Source: Cutibacterium namnetense (lineage in GTDB: Bacteria; Actinomycetota; Actinomycetes; Propionibacteriales; Propionibacteriaceae). From it: a stretch of DNA of 64,000 nucleotides. Shown one piece after another: positions 8,385-17,522 of this stretch. Numbering within the stretch: position 1 is the first letter of the stretch; the number at the start of each line of letters is the position of its first letter. The position numbers were made by a program, and so were the translations under genes. The notes beneath the pieces are model-generated. The model saw only the letters and a program-made list of their open reading frames with translations. It was not told the DNA's origin and ran no database searches. The stretch covers positions 287,279-351,278 of the forward strand of contig NZ_LWHO01000003.1 in the NCBI RefSeq assembly GCF_001642025.1, in the 5' to 3' direction.

Positions 8385-8485
8385 TCCCGATGGTGATGCT
8401 ATTGTTCATAGAGTAACGATGACCAACGAAGGGGCTGGCAGCGTCGTCGCCCCCCTCGCCACGGCGAGGAGAAAGCAGGTGTACC

Positions 8486-10027
8486 TTGTCCCGTGACAAT
8501 GCTATCGAGGCGCGCCATCGACTACGGGTTCCCTCGGCATTTACAATCCTCTTCGTACTAACGGTGCTCGCTGTTGTCTGTACGTGGTTTGTTCCTGCGG
8601 GGACGTACTCAAAGATGAGCTACACCGCTGGTTCTAATCAGTTGGTGATTGTGGACCCCAATGGAGCCACAACGAAACATACTGCAACCCAGGCGACTCT
8701 CGACAAGTACGGTGTCGCAATGAAGATCTCAGAGTTTACCTCGGGATCAATAACGGGATCAGTGTCGGTGCCAGGTACTTATCAGCGAGTTGCCCCTCAC
8801 CCCGCGGCCATCGGAGATATCACTAATGGGATGGTGACTGGCACGATTGAAGCCGTCGATATTATCGTCTTCATCCTCGTTTTGGGTGGACTCATCGGGG
8901 TGGTGAAAGCGAGTGGCGCATTCGAGGCTGGCCTTGGTCGTCTCACCGCAAGATCGAAGGGCAGGGAGTTTCTGCTTGTCCTCTTTGTATCTCTCTTCAT
9001 GATCGTAGGTGGTACGACCTGTGGGCTTGAAGAAGAGGCAGTTGCTTTCTATCCAATTTTAGCCCCGGTATTTATAGCGATGGGATATGACGCCCTCGTC
9101 GTTGTGGGGTCGATCTTCCTTGCTGGATCGATTGGTACTTGCTTTGCGACGATCAATCCGTTCTCCTCGGCAATTGGGGCCAATGCTGCTGGTATCCGAC
9201 TTACTGAAGGGATGACCTGGCGCGTCATCGGACTTGTCGGGGGCGCTATCGCCGTGGTGCTCTATTTGGCGTGGTACTCAAAGAAGGTCAAGGCTAATCC
9301 TGAATTCTCCTATGCGTGGGAAGACCGGGAAGCCTTCGCTGCTCAGTGGTCGCTGGGACATGGTGGTGCTGAGATTGGATTCGATTGGCGGCGCAAGATT
9401 ATCCTGTTCCTCTTTGCGGCAGCTTTTCCGATTATGGTCTGGGGTGTCATGGCCCGAGGCTGGTGGTTCCCAGCTATGGCTTCCTCATTCCTCGCTATCA
9501 CGATCATCATCATGTTTATTGCAGCTACAGGACCGAACAAGCTCAGCGAGAAAAAACTGGTCGATTCGTTTAGTGCAGGTTCGTCCAGTCTTGTTGCTGT
9601 CTCTCTTATCATTGGCTTGGCCCGTGGAATTAACCACATTCTCAATGAAGGAATGATTTCTGACACCTTGTTGTATGAATCAGCAAAGGTCGTCTCCCAT
9701 GTCAGCGGCCCGGTCTTCGTGCTGTCCTTGCTGATCGTATTCTTTTTGCTCGGCTTCATCGTGCCGTCATCGTCAGGGTTGGCGGTCTTGGCTCTGCCGA
9801 TCATGGCTCCGTTAGGAGACACTGCAGGGGTCTCGCGGGCTACTGTGCTTTGTGCATACCAGTGGGGTCAATATGCGATGCTCTTCCTGGCACCTACCGG
9901 CTTGGTGATGGCAACCCTGCAGATGCTGGACATTAAGTACTCACACTGGTTGAAGTTCGTGTGGCCGCTGGTGGTGTTCGTCCTCGTCTATGGCGGGATT
10001 TTGCTCGTGCTTCAGACGGTGATGTGA
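8486..10027 (+). CDS. YfcC family (DcuC-type) membrane transporter
   Basis: A polytopic membrane protein of 513 residues with roughly 12 hydrophobic segments, of the YfcC/ArcD-like branch of the DcuC superfamily. Typical pieces are the N-terminal RVPSAFTILFVLTVLAVVCT followed by WFVPAGTY, the GGTTCGLEEEAVAFYPIL segment, and FIVPSSSGLAVLALPIMAPL near the C-terminus. Relatives carry basic amino acids, peptides or dicarboxylates, so no substrate is assigned. The start is TTG with gaggagaaag about 12 bases upstream. Composition is visibly less GC-rich than its neighbours (28 G/C in the 60 bases 9001-9060), which may mean transfer or only hydrophobic codon bias. Confidence 0.88.
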   Translation: MSRDNAIEARHRLRVPSAFTILFVLTVLAVVCTWFVPAGTYSKMSYTAGSNQLVIVDPNGATTKHTATQATLDKYGVAMKISEFTSGSITGSVSVPGTYQRVAPHPAAIGDITNGMVTGTIEAVDIIVFILVLGGLIGVVKASGAFEAGLGRLTARSKGREFLLVLFVSLFMIVGGTTCGLEEEAVAFYPILAPVFIAMGYDALVVVGSIFLAGSIGTCFATINPFSSAIGANAAGIRLTEGMTWRVIGLVGGAIAVVLYLAWYSKKVKANPEFSYAWEDREAFAAQWSLGHGGAEIGFDWRRKIILFLFAAAFPIMVWGVMARGWWFPAMASSFLAITIIIMFIAATGPNKLSEKKLVDSFSAGSSSLVAVSLIIGLARGINHILNEGMISDTLLYESAKVVSHVSGPVFVLSLLIVFFLLGFIVPSSSGLAVLALPIMAPLGDTAGVSRATVLCAYQWGQYAMLFLAPTGLVMATLQMLDIKYSHWLKFVWPLVVFVLVYGGILLVLQTVM

Positions 10028-10087
10028 CCAGCGCACTCGCCAGCGAGTGTACATCGCGATGAGTACATGACGTAGAGTGTGTGCGCC

Positions 10088-11566
10088 ATGCCCAATAACA
10101 CCTTGCAGCACACCGAGGCCCCGACCTATCGGGTTGTGACCTACGGGTGTCAGATGAATGTTCATGACTCCGAGCGCATCGCCGGACTCCTCGAGGAGGC
10201 CGGCTACGTTCCCGACCCTAGAACTGACACGTTGGCACCAGCTGACGTCGTTGTCTTCAACACCTGCGCGGTGCGAGAAAACGCTGATAACCGCCTTTAT
10301 GGCACCCTCGGCCACATGGCTGCAGTGAAGTCGGCTCATCCTGGGATGCAGCTAGCGGTCGGTGGCTGCATGGCTCAGAAGGACAAAGACACCGTTGTTG
10401 CGCGAGCTCCATGGGTTGACGTCGTTTTTGGTACCCACAACGTTGGCTCGCTACCAGCTCTGCTTAAGAGAGCTCGCCACAATGCGACAGCCCAGGTGGA
10501 GATCGAGGAGTCTCTGGTCACCTTCCCGTCGAACTTGCCGGCCAAGCGCGATTCCGCTTATTCGGCGTGGGTATCCATCTCGGTGGGTTGCAACAATACG
10601 TGCACCTTCTGCATCGTTCCACAGCTGCGCGGTAAAGAAACTGACCGCCGTCCCGGCGAGATTCTTTCCGAGATCCGCGCCCTCGTTGATGAGGGAATCC
10701 AAGAAATCACGCTGCTAGGCCAAAACGTCAATTCTTATGGAGTCCAATTCGGCGATCGTGGCGCTTTCGCTAAACTGCTTCGTGCTTGCGGAACCATCGA
10801 TGGCCTAGAGAGGGTAAGGTTCACTTCCCCACATCCGGCGGCTTTTACCGACGACGTCATCGCGGCCATGGCTGAGACTCCTAACGTCATGCCAAGTTTA
10901 CATATGCCGCTGCAGTCCGGTTCCGACGTTGTGTTGCGTCGGATGCGCCGTTCGTACCGGTCAACGAAGTTCCTGGGCATCCTTGACCGGGTGCGCGAGG
11001 CCATCCCTGACGCTGCTATTACTACCGACATCATCGTTGGGTTTCCTGGTGAGACTGATGAGGACTTCGCTGAGACGATGCGGGTCGTTGAAGAGTCGAG
11101 ATTCTCCGCAGCTTTCACCTTCCAATACTCCATCCGCCCGAACACCCCGGCCGGCGTCATGGCGGATCAGGTTCCAAAACCGATCGTCCAGGAACGCTAC
11201 GAGCGACTTGTCGAGCTTGTCGACGACATCGCCTGGCAAGAGAACAAGGCCCAGGTCGGACGGACGGTCGAGGTCATGTTTGCGCAAGGGGAGGGCCGCA
11301 AGGACGAAACTACCCATCGCGTCACGGGCCGGGCTCGCGATAACCGTTTAATCCACGTCAGTCTTAACCCCGGTGATGATGTGCCGCGTCCAGGTGATAT
11401 TGGTGAGGTCGTTATTACTTCTGGTCATCCGCATCACTTGGTAGCTGATGGTGGCTTGGTGAATTTGCGTCGTACTCGCGGCGGAGACGCGTGGCAGGCT
11501 CGTCAGGAGTCCTGTGACACTCCAACGATGCTCGGGCTTCCTACCGTGAGGATGCCGCGACGCTGA
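10088..11566 (+). CDS. miaB: tRNA-2-methylthio-N6-dimethylallyladenosine synthase MiaB
   Basis: Radical-SAM methylthiotransferase that completes ms2i6A at position 37 of tRNAs reading U-starting codons. Three parts are visible: the N-terminal UPF0004 domain ([37 protein letters not shown]), the radical-SAM core ([20 protein letters not shown], CxxxCxxC) with GQNVNSYG and FPGETDEDF, and a C-terminal TRAM domain. ATG 10088 is preferred over an in-frame GTG at 10079, because a -10 (TAGAGT, 10073-10078) lies just upstream. It works with MiaA, encoded about 0.5 kb downstream. Confidence 0.95.
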   Translation: MPNNTLQHTEAPTYRVVTYGCQMNVHDSERIAGLLEEAGYVPDPRTDTLAPADVVVFNTCAVRENADNRLYGTLGHMAAVKSAHPGMQLAVGGCMAQKDKDTVVARAPWVDVVFGTHNVGSLPALLKRARHNATAQVEIEESLVTFPSNLPAKRDSAYSAWVSISVGCNNTCTFCIVPQLRGKETDRRPGEILSEIRALVDEGIQEITLLGQNVNSYGVQFGDRGAFAKLLRACGTIDGLERVRFTSPHPAAFTDDVIAAMAETPNVMPSLHMPLQSGSDVVLRRMRRSYRSTKFLGILDRVREAIPDAAITTDIIVGFPGETDEDFAETMRVVEESRFSAAFTFQYSIRPNTPAGVMADQVPKPIVQERYERLVELVDDIAWQENKAQVGRTVEVMFAQGEGRKDETTHRVTGRARDNRLIHVSLNPGDDVPRPGDIGEVVITSGHPHHLVADGGLVNLRRTRGGDAWQARQESCDTPTMLGLPTVRMPRR

Positions 11567-11612
11567 TCGGTGGGCGTTACAAGTGCGGCGTTTTGAGTGA
11601 GTTGTGAAGACA

Positions 11613-11650
11613 TACGAGGGGTGGTGCTCAGCGGAGCACCACCCCTCGTA
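11613..11650. terminator. Strong bidirectional terminator after miaB
   Basis: A perfect 17-base-pair inverted repeat (11613-11629 with 11634-11650) with a 4-base loop lies between the convergent miaB and antitoxin-family genes. Confidence 0.88.
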
Positions 11651-11720
11651 TTGCAGCACGGCCACTCCCATCCGGAGCGGGTCCTCAGCGGGGGACAGGC
11701 TGCGTTATGTCGTGGACGAC

Positions 11721-11921
11721 TCAGAGATCGCCGAGCTTACCTTTGAGGGCATCCTGGCCCTTGTCGACCTGATCGGAGAACTTGCCGCCGGTTTTGTCGT
11801 CGACAGCGTCGCCAGCCTTGTCGATGCCCTGCTCGACCTGATCGCTGTGCTGGCTGGCCTGATTCTTGATGTCGTCCTGGTGATTGTTAATGGCGTCCTT
11901 GGCCTTATCGAAGAGTCCCAT
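11721..11921 (-). CDS. MT0933-like antitoxin family protein (orphan)
   Basis: A 66-residue, highly charged, probably helical or disordered protein of the MT0933 (Rv0909-like) antitoxin family: MGLFDKAKDAINNHQDD at the start, then the family DKAGDAVDDKTGGKFSDQVD segment. The ATG at 11921 has a good Shine-Dalgarno (aaaggag); a longer upstream ATG has no support. No toxin gene is next to it. It lies alone and reversed between miaB and miaA, so the antitoxin label is by family only, and it may be a general stress protein. Confidence 0.8.
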   Translation of the reverse strand: MGLFDKAKDAINNHQDDIKNQASQHSDQVEQGIDKAGDAVDDKTGGKFSDQVDKGQDALKGKLGDL

Positions 11922-12056
11922 GTGATCTCCTTTCGGGAGTTTTCCCCCTCTCGGGGATGACTCTTCCAGGCTACACATGGGGTGGTTCATCTGTGTGAGG
12001 TTTTTCGCTCTACGCGTTGCTATGAGTATGTCGGGATGGTGCGCAAGGATGAAGAC

Positions 12057-12998
12057 GTGAATCTGCCGGTCATCTGCCTCATCGGACCCACTGCTAGCGG
12101 AAAATCAGGGTTAGCGGTGCGAGTGTGTCGTCGCTTGTATGCCGAAGGCCACCCTGCCGAGATCATTAATACTGACTCGATGGTGGTGTATCGCGGGATG
12201 GACATTGGTACTGCTACCCCTACACTCTGTGAGCAGCAGACCGTGGTGCATCACCTGGTGTCAATCCTTGATGTGACCGAGCCCTGTTCGATAGTACTGA
12301 TGCAGACGCTGGCCCGCGACGCCGTCGAGGATTGCCTGTCTCGTGGCGTCATCCCGTTCCTAGTTGGGGGTTCGGCGCTGTACACCAAGGCCATCCTGGA
12401 CGAAATGTCTATTCCGCCTACTGATCCGCAAGTGAGGGCTCGGTGGCAGGAGAGGTTAGATGCTCAGGGGCCGCACGCGCTGCATGACGAGCTTGCTCGC
12501 CGTGACCCCAAAGCTGCAGAGTCGATCTTGCCCGGCAATGGCAGGCGGATCGTTCGAGCTCTCGAAGTTATTGACTTGACAGGGTCGTTTACTGCCACGA
12601 TCCCCGACGGGACCTTCCACTGGCCTAACACGGTACAAATTGGCCTGGAACTGCCGCGCCAAGATATGGATCAGCGTATTGCCGAACGGGTCGATCAGAT
12701 GTGGGCAGATGGTTTCGTTGACGAGGTGTGTTCTCTCGTTGACGCCGGCCTTCGAGGGGGACTTACCGCGAGCCGAGCATTGGGGTACCGTCAAGTGTTG
12801 GAGTATCTGGACGGTGAGTACGATGAGGATGAGGCGCGTCGTAGGACCGTCACTGGTACTCGCCGCTTCGCCCGTAAACAGCTTATGTGGTATCGCCGTG
12901 ATGACCGCATTGAATGGTTCAATGCCCTCTCTTCGGACCTTGATGACTGCGTCATGGCAAGGGTGTTGACCGCTTTGTCTGCTGGCGAGGAGGATTGA
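12057..12998 (+). CDS. miaA: tRNA dimethylallyltransferase MiaA
   Basis: Transfers the dimethylallyl group to N6 of A37 in tRNA, giving the substrate of MiaB. The P-loop GPTASGKSGLAVRV lies near the N-terminus. It is followed by INTDSMVVYRGMDIGTATP with the catalytic Asp region, VGGSALYTKAI, and ASRALGYRQVLEYLDG and RRFARKQLMWYRRD near the C-terminus. GTG 12057 is chosen because AAGGAT lies at Shine-Dalgarno distance and little sequence precedes the P-loop. ATG 12036 or 11982 are alternatives. dapF follows after four bases, so both are likely one transcript. Confidence 0.94.
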   Translation: MNLPVICLIGPTASGKSGLAVRVCRRLYAEGHPAEIINTDSMVVYRGMDIGTATPTLCEQQTVVHHLVSILDVTEPCSIVLMQTLARDAVEDCLSRGVIPFLVGGSALYTKAILDEMSIPPTDPQVRARWQERLDAQGPHALHDELARRDPKAAESILPGNGRRIVRALEVIDLTGSFTATIPDGTFHWPNTVQIGLELPRQDMDQRIAERVDQMWADGFVDEVCSLVDAGLRGGLTASRALGYRQVLEYLDGEYDEDEARRRTVTGTRRFARKQLMWYRRDDRIEWFNALSSDLDDCVMARVLTALSAGEED

Positions 12999-13002
12999 TG
13001 TC

Positions 13003-13827
13003 ATGACGACGACGTTCTGGAAGGGACACGGCACCGGCAATGACTTTGTCATCGTCGACCGGCATGATCCGCTAACCCCCAAGCAGGTGCGTTGGCTGTG
13101 CCATCGCCGGTTCGGCCTCGGGGCTGACGGCACCCTCCAGGCTCTGCGAGCCAGGGACGTCGCGGACTGGAATGGTGATCCTGATCTGTGGTTTATGGAT
13201 TACCGTAACGCTGACGGCAGCACAGCGGAGATCTGCGGCAACGGCTTGCGAGTATTCGCGCGTTACCTCAGCCAGACCGAACGCATGACAACCACTGAGG
13301 CTGACGTAGCGACGCGCGCTGGAGTGCGCCATGTCTGGCTGCGTGACGACGATGATGTGTCTGTGACCATGGGGGCGGTCCGGATTGAGCCCGACGAGGT
13401 GACGATCGAGCACCGAGACATGCGGTGGCCGGCGTGCAAGGTCGACGTGGGCAATCCGCATGCCGTCGTTGTGACCGACCACACCACAGTTTCTGGTATC
13501 AACCTTGCTGAGGCGCCGACTTGGCGGCCACGATCCGCATTCCCAGCTGGTGTCAACGTCGAGTTTGTCAAGCAGATAGACCAGCACACTGTGGCGATGC
13601 GAGTCCATGAGAGGGGCTCGGGGGAAACGATGTCTTGTGGTACAGGGACAGTCGCGGTCGCCGCAGCCATGGCCGCTCGCACTGGACACCGAGGACCGTG
13701 GACGGTGCAGGTCCCCGGCGGACGAATTGTCGTCACACTAAGCCCCGCCGACGATGGTTACCGGGCCATCCTTACCGGTCCTGCGGTGATCTTGGCCACC
13801 GGCCACGTGGATCTGCCGGACCAATGA
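13003..13827 (+). CDS. dapF: Diaminopimelate epimerase
   Basis: Cofactor-independent epimerase making meso-diaminopimelate for lysine and peptidoglycan. The two catalytic cysteines sit in ADGSTAEICGNGLRVFARY and GSGETMSCGTGTVAVAAA, and the N-terminal GHGTGNDFVIVD is typical. Its 274 residues are normal. Note that many propionibacteria carry LL-diaminopimelate in the wall, so this enzyme may serve mainly lysine synthesis. That point is inference. Shine-Dalgarno-like gaggagg lies before the ATG, overlapping the end of miaA. Confidence 0.95.
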   Translation: MTTTFWKGHGTGNDFVIVDRHDPLTPKQVRWLCHRRFGLGADGTLQALRARDVADWNGDPDLWFMDYRNADGSTAEICGNGLRVFARYLSQTERMTTTEADVATRAGVRHVWLRDDDDVSVTMGAVRIEPDEVTIEHRDMRWPACKVDVGNPHAVVVTDHTTVSGINLAEAPTWRPRSAFPAGVNVEFVKQIDQHTVAMRVHERGSGETMSCGTGTVAVAAAMAARTGHRGPWTVQVPGGRIVVTLSPADDGYRAILTGPAVILATGHVDLPDQ

Positions 13828-13857
13828 GGGCCGGCTGGCGAACTCTGGTTAGTGAAT

Positions 13858-13880
13858 CTGTCGGAACGCCCTCCTACACT
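13858..13880 (+). promoter_or_regulatory. RecA-NDp (PafBC-type) promoter of hflX-dinG
   Basis: CTGTCGGAA (13858-13866), eight bases, then TACACT (13875-13880). Seven bases later comes the hflX ATG, so the mRNA is probably leaderless. The spacing equals that at recA, lexA, hrpA and parE. Confidence 0.65.
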
Positions 13881-13887
13881 AAACGCG

Positions 13888-15366
13888 ATGGCATCGGGGC
13901 ATGAGGACGGATACTGGGTGAGAGAGACCGAACGAATCGACGATGAGCGCGAGGATGCGCTGGAGGTTGTCGACGATATCAACGACCAGAGCGACTACGA
14001 CGGCGGCCAATTTGATCTAGAGGCGCGCCTATCGCTGACCCGTGTCCCGGGTATGTCGACTGATCTGTCGGATATTTCCGAAGTCGAGTACCGTCAGCTG
14101 AGGCTGGAACGGGTGGTGCTGTGTTCGGTGTGGACGCAGGGGACCGCCACCGACGCCGAGAACGCTATGGCGGAGCTGAAAGCTCTTGCTGAGACGGCTG
14201 GTTCTCAAGTACTCGAAGCCGTCATGCAGCGTCGGACCACCCCGGATCCGGCGACATATATCGGTTCGGGCAAGGTGGCAGAACTTGCCGAGGTGGTGCG
14301 GGCTACCGGTGCCGATACTGTCATTTGCGACGGCGAGCTCGACGCCGCCCAGCTGCGCAACCTCGAGGACCGGGTCAAGGTCAAGGTCGTCGACCGGACG
14401 GCCCTGATCCTCGACATATTCGCTGAACATGCGCGTAGCGTCGAGGGTCGTACCCAGGTGGAACTTGCCCAGCTCAACTACCTCAAGCAGAGACTGCGTG
14501 GTTGGGGCGGCAATCTGTCGCGTCAGACAGGTGGACGAACCGCTGGAGGTGCCGGCATCGGAGGTCGTGGTCCCGGTGAGACTCGTATCGAGACTGACCG
14601 TCGGCGTATCAGCCATCGGATTGCGGTGTTGCGTCGTCGTCTCAAGCGCATCGAAACCACCCGTGCCTCCAAACGGGTTGATCGTATCCGTAACAAAGTG
14701 CCGTCAGTGGCGATCGTGGGTTATACGAACGCCGGTAAGTCCTCCTTGCTCAACCGGCTCACCCGTGCCGGGGTACTCGTCGAGAATGCGCTTTTTGCTA
14801 CCCTTGATCCCACTACCCGTCGGACCACCACTTCCGACGGTCGGGTCTACACTCTCACCGACACGGTGGGGTTCGTTCGGCACTTACCCCATGACCTCGT
14901 CGAGGCTTTTGCGTCCACTCTGGAGGAGACGGCGACGGCCGATGTGCTCGTCCACGTCGTCGATGCAGCTGATCCAGACCCGATTGGCCAGGTCGACGCG
15001 GTACGCGGGGTGCTGTCGGGGATTGGGGCCAGCGACATTCCAGAGATCCTTGTTCTTGATAAGATCGATCGTCTCGACGATGACGTCATTTTGACCTTGC
15101 GCTCGACCTTCCCGGGGGCGTATCTGGTTTCTGCCCATACAGGTGAAGGAATCGACGAGCTTGTCGAAGCCATCGAGGCCGGACTTCCAATTCCATCACG
15201 GCGGGTTGATGTCGTCGTTCCCTATGCGCGCGGAGATCTCATGGACAAGATCCACCGCAACGGAACTATCGAACTCGTCGATCACACCACCGATGGCACT
15301 CATGTCATTGCTCACCTTCACCCTGCTTTGGCGGCCGCGGTTGAGGAGGCTTGTGATGGGGATTGA
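13888..15366 (+). CDS. hflX: GTPase HflX
   Basis: Ribosome-associated GTPase that splits stalled 70S ribosomes in stress. It has the N-terminal glycine-rich HflX domain (AQLNYLKQRLRGWGGNLSRQ, then GIGGRGPGETRIETDRR) and a G domain with P-loop GYTNAGKSSLLNRL, DTVGFVRHLPHDLVEAF (G3) and LDKIDRL (G4). The ATG at 13888 is chosen because a -10 element ends seven bases before it. An in-frame GTG at 13852 would lie upstream of that promoter. An acidic N-terminal extension of about 50 residues precedes the conserved part. The end overlaps the DinG-type gene by 11 bases. Confidence 0.94.
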   Translation: MASGHEDGYWVRETERIDDEREDALEVVDDINDQSDYDGGQFDLEARLSLTRVPGMSTDLSDISEVEYRQLRLERVVLCSVWTQGTATDAENAMAELKALAETAGSQVLEAVMQRRTTPDPATYIGSGKVAELAEVVRATGADTVICDGELDAAQLRNLEDRVKVKVVDRTALILDIFAEHARSVEGRTQVELAQLNYLKQRLRGWGGNLSRQTGGRTAGGAGIGGRGPGETRIETDRRRISHRIAVLRRRLKRIETTRASKRVDRIRNKVPSVAIVGYTNAGKSSLLNRLTRAGVLVENALFATLDPTTRRTTTSDGRVYTLTDTVGFVRHLPHDLVEAFASTLEETATADVLVHVVDAADPDPIGQVDAVRGVLSGIGASDIPEILVLDKIDRLDDDVILTLRSTFPGAYLVSAHTGEGIDELVEAIEAGLPIPSRRVDVVVPYARGDLMDKIHRNGTIELVDHTTDGTHVIAHLHPALAAAVEEACDGD

Positions 15367-17404
15367 GCCGGCAGAGGTCAGCCAGATGTGTCGTGATCTC
15401 CTCAGCACTGCTGTCTCTGAGATGGGTGGCCAGGAGAGGCCTGGGCAGACCACGATGGCTGAGGCTGTCGACCAAGCCATGCGCGACGAGCTGCACTTAT
15501 TGGTCCAGGCTGGCACGGGAACGGGAAAATCCCTCGGCTACCTGGCTCCCGCCTTGGTTTATTCTATCGAAAAAGGGACACAAGTCATCGTCGCCACCGC
15601 CACGCTGGCTTTGCAGACTCAGCTCGCCCATAAGGACATTCCGGCCATCCTCGACGCATCTGACAAGATCTTGTGCCGTAGACCGAAAGTAGCAGTCCTC
15701 AAGGGTCGAAGTAATCATATTTGTCTGCACAAGGTGCGGGGCGGTTCAATCCACGCCAAGGGGCAGGGCACTCTCGTTTCGGGGGCAGATCTCGTTGTTG
15801 AAGCCGATGACATTCGGGAGGCAGAAGCCGCTCCGGCGTCTGCGTTGGGGGCCGAGGTCGTCATGTTACGGGAGTGGGCTGAAAAGCAGGTTGAGGAATC
15901 TGGGCTGGGCGATCGCGATGATGCACCGCCCCATACTCCGCTCGCATGGGCTCAAGTGAGCGTGCCAGCCAATGAGTGTCTTGGGGCTCAGCGGTGTCCG
16001 TTCGGTAGCGAGTGCTTATCGGAGACTGCACGGGATCAGGCCCGAAATGCTGACCTGGTGGTTACCAATCACGCGATGCTCGCGATTGATGCCCTCAATG
16101 GTGGACGCATCCTCCCGGAGCATGACACGGTCATTATTGATGAAGCCCATGAGTTGGTGAACCGGTTTACTAGGGCCGCTTCAAAGGATCTTTCTCCAGC
16201 TACCGTGACGACGACAGCGAAGCGGGCGATGAGCTGGCTTGATGATGACGTGGGCACCGACCTACTGGATCAGGCCGATTCCATTGCTCATGCCCTGGAC
16301 GCGACGGCTCCAGGCCGGGTTACCAAGACGGATGCCCAAGTGATCCAGGCCTGTAGCGTGTTGCGTGACCTCGCTCGCGTAGCAGTCAGCCAGCTGGGTC
16401 GAAACGACGAGGACTCTAGGGAGCTAGTCGATGCGGAGAGAGTGCAGGCTCAAGCCGCGATGCGCGAGGTTTTCGAGACCGCCGAACGCATGGTGGGGCT
16501 GGCCGACGCCGACGTGGTCTGGGTTTCTGAGTCTGAGAAGGGATACCGCAGCATTCACGTAGCTCCGCTGAGTGTTGGCGGCCTACTACGGGAGAACGTC
16601 TTTGCTCAGTCCACGACGATATTAACGTCGGCGACCTTGTGCATTGGTGGGAGCTTCCTCGCGACAGCGCGCAGTGTTGGGCTGTCTGCGCGCGAGCAGA
16701 TTGAGGGAGACACTCCGGAAGTCCTCGACACCCAGATGGGGTGGCGAGGAGTTGATGTTGGCTCACCTTTCGACTACTCGAAGCAGGGGATTCTTTACGT
16801 CGGTAGGTCGTTGCCCCGCCCGGGGCGGGAAGGTATTGCACCCGAGGTGCTCGACGATCTTGCGGAGCTTGTGTGGGCGGCCGGTGGGAGAACGTTGGGG
16901 CTATTTTCCTCTCAACGCAATGCTGTGACTGCCGCCGAGCATATGCGCAGTGCTATGCCTGATATTCCGGTCTTGTGTCAGGGAACAGGGCATCTGGCCG
17001 ATCTTACTCGGCGGTTCATGGCCGATGCGCGCACTTGCCTATTTGGAACCGTGTCGTTGTGGCAGGGGGTTGACATTCCTGGTGATACCTGCCGTCTGGT
17101 TGTTATTGATCGAATTCCGTTTCCGCGACCCGATGACCCGCTCATGGCAGCCCGGAGTAAGGCTGTTGAGGAAGCTGGCGGCAACGGGTTTATGACGGTG
17201 GCGGCTGGCCATGCCGCGCTCTTGCTGGCCCAGGGGGCTGGTCGGCTCATCCGTTGCGCCGACGATCGTGGGGTGGTCGCTGTCCTCGACCCACGGCTGG
17301 TAACTGCTAGGTATGGCGAATTTTTGAGGGCGTCGATGCCGCCTTTTTGGACGACGACCGATCGAGAGATGGCTGTTGGTGCGTTGCGAAGGCTGGGCGA
17401 ATGA
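15356..17404 (+). CDS. dinG: DinG/XPD-type ATP-dependent DNA helicase
   Basis: Superfamily 2 helicase of 682 residues. Walker A is QAGTGTGKSLGYL, the DEAH box is DTVIIDEAHEL, and helicase motifs near the C-terminus are GLFSSQRNAV and QGAGRLIRCADDRGVVAVLDPR. Four cysteines (HIC, then ECLGAQRC and SEC) match the XPD-family iron-sulfur cluster. It unwinds 5'-tailed DNA and R-loops in relatives. The ATG follows gaggagg and overlaps the hflX end, so it is translationally coupled and shares the damage-type promoter at 13858. Confidence 0.9.
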   Translation: MGIEPAEVSQMCRDLLSTAVSEMGGQERPGQTTMAEAVDQAMRDELHLLVQAGTGTGKSLGYLAPALVYSIEKGTQVIVATATLALQTQLAHKDIPAILDASDKILCRRPKVAVLKGRSNHICLHKVRGGSIHAKGQGTLVSGADLVVEADDIREAEAAPASALGAEVVMLREWAEKQVEESGLGDRDDAPPHTPLAWAQVSVPANECLGAQRCPFGSECLSETARDQARNADLVVTNHAMLAIDALNGGRILPEHDTVIIDEAHELVNRFTRAASKDLSPATVTTTAKRAMSWLDDDVGTDLLDQADSIAHALDATAPGRVTKTDAQVIQACSVLRDLARVAVSQLGRNDEDSRELVDAERVQAQAAMREVFETAERMVGLADADVVWVSESEKGYRSIHVAPLSVGGLLRENVFAQSTTILTSATLCIGGSFLATARSVGLSAREQIEGDTPEVLDTQMGWRGVDVGSPFDYSKQGILYVGRSLPRPGREGIAPEVLDDLAELVWAAGGRTLGLFSSQRNAVTAAEHMRSAMPDIPVLCQGTGHLADLTRRFMADARTCLFGTVSLWQGVDIPGDTCRLVVIDRIPFPRPDDPLMAARSKAVEEAGGNGFMTVAAGHAALLLAQGAGRLIRCADDRGVVAVLDPRLVTARYGEFLRASMPPFWTTTDREMAVGALRRLGE

Positions 17405-17522
17405 TGAGGTTCTTGAGGGGTCAGAGAAAATTCTGTCAGCCGTGTTCCATATGGGCTTGTGGTATGTCTCGATGGTTCCAATCGCGTGTGCATCTTGTCT
17501 CTAGGAATTTTATGGAGCCGTT

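Noticed and set aside
15143-15355. N-terminal extension of the DinG-type helicase into hflX
   Set aside because: The extra residues are an out-of-frame reading of hflX. ATG 15356 has a gaggagg site and fits the family.
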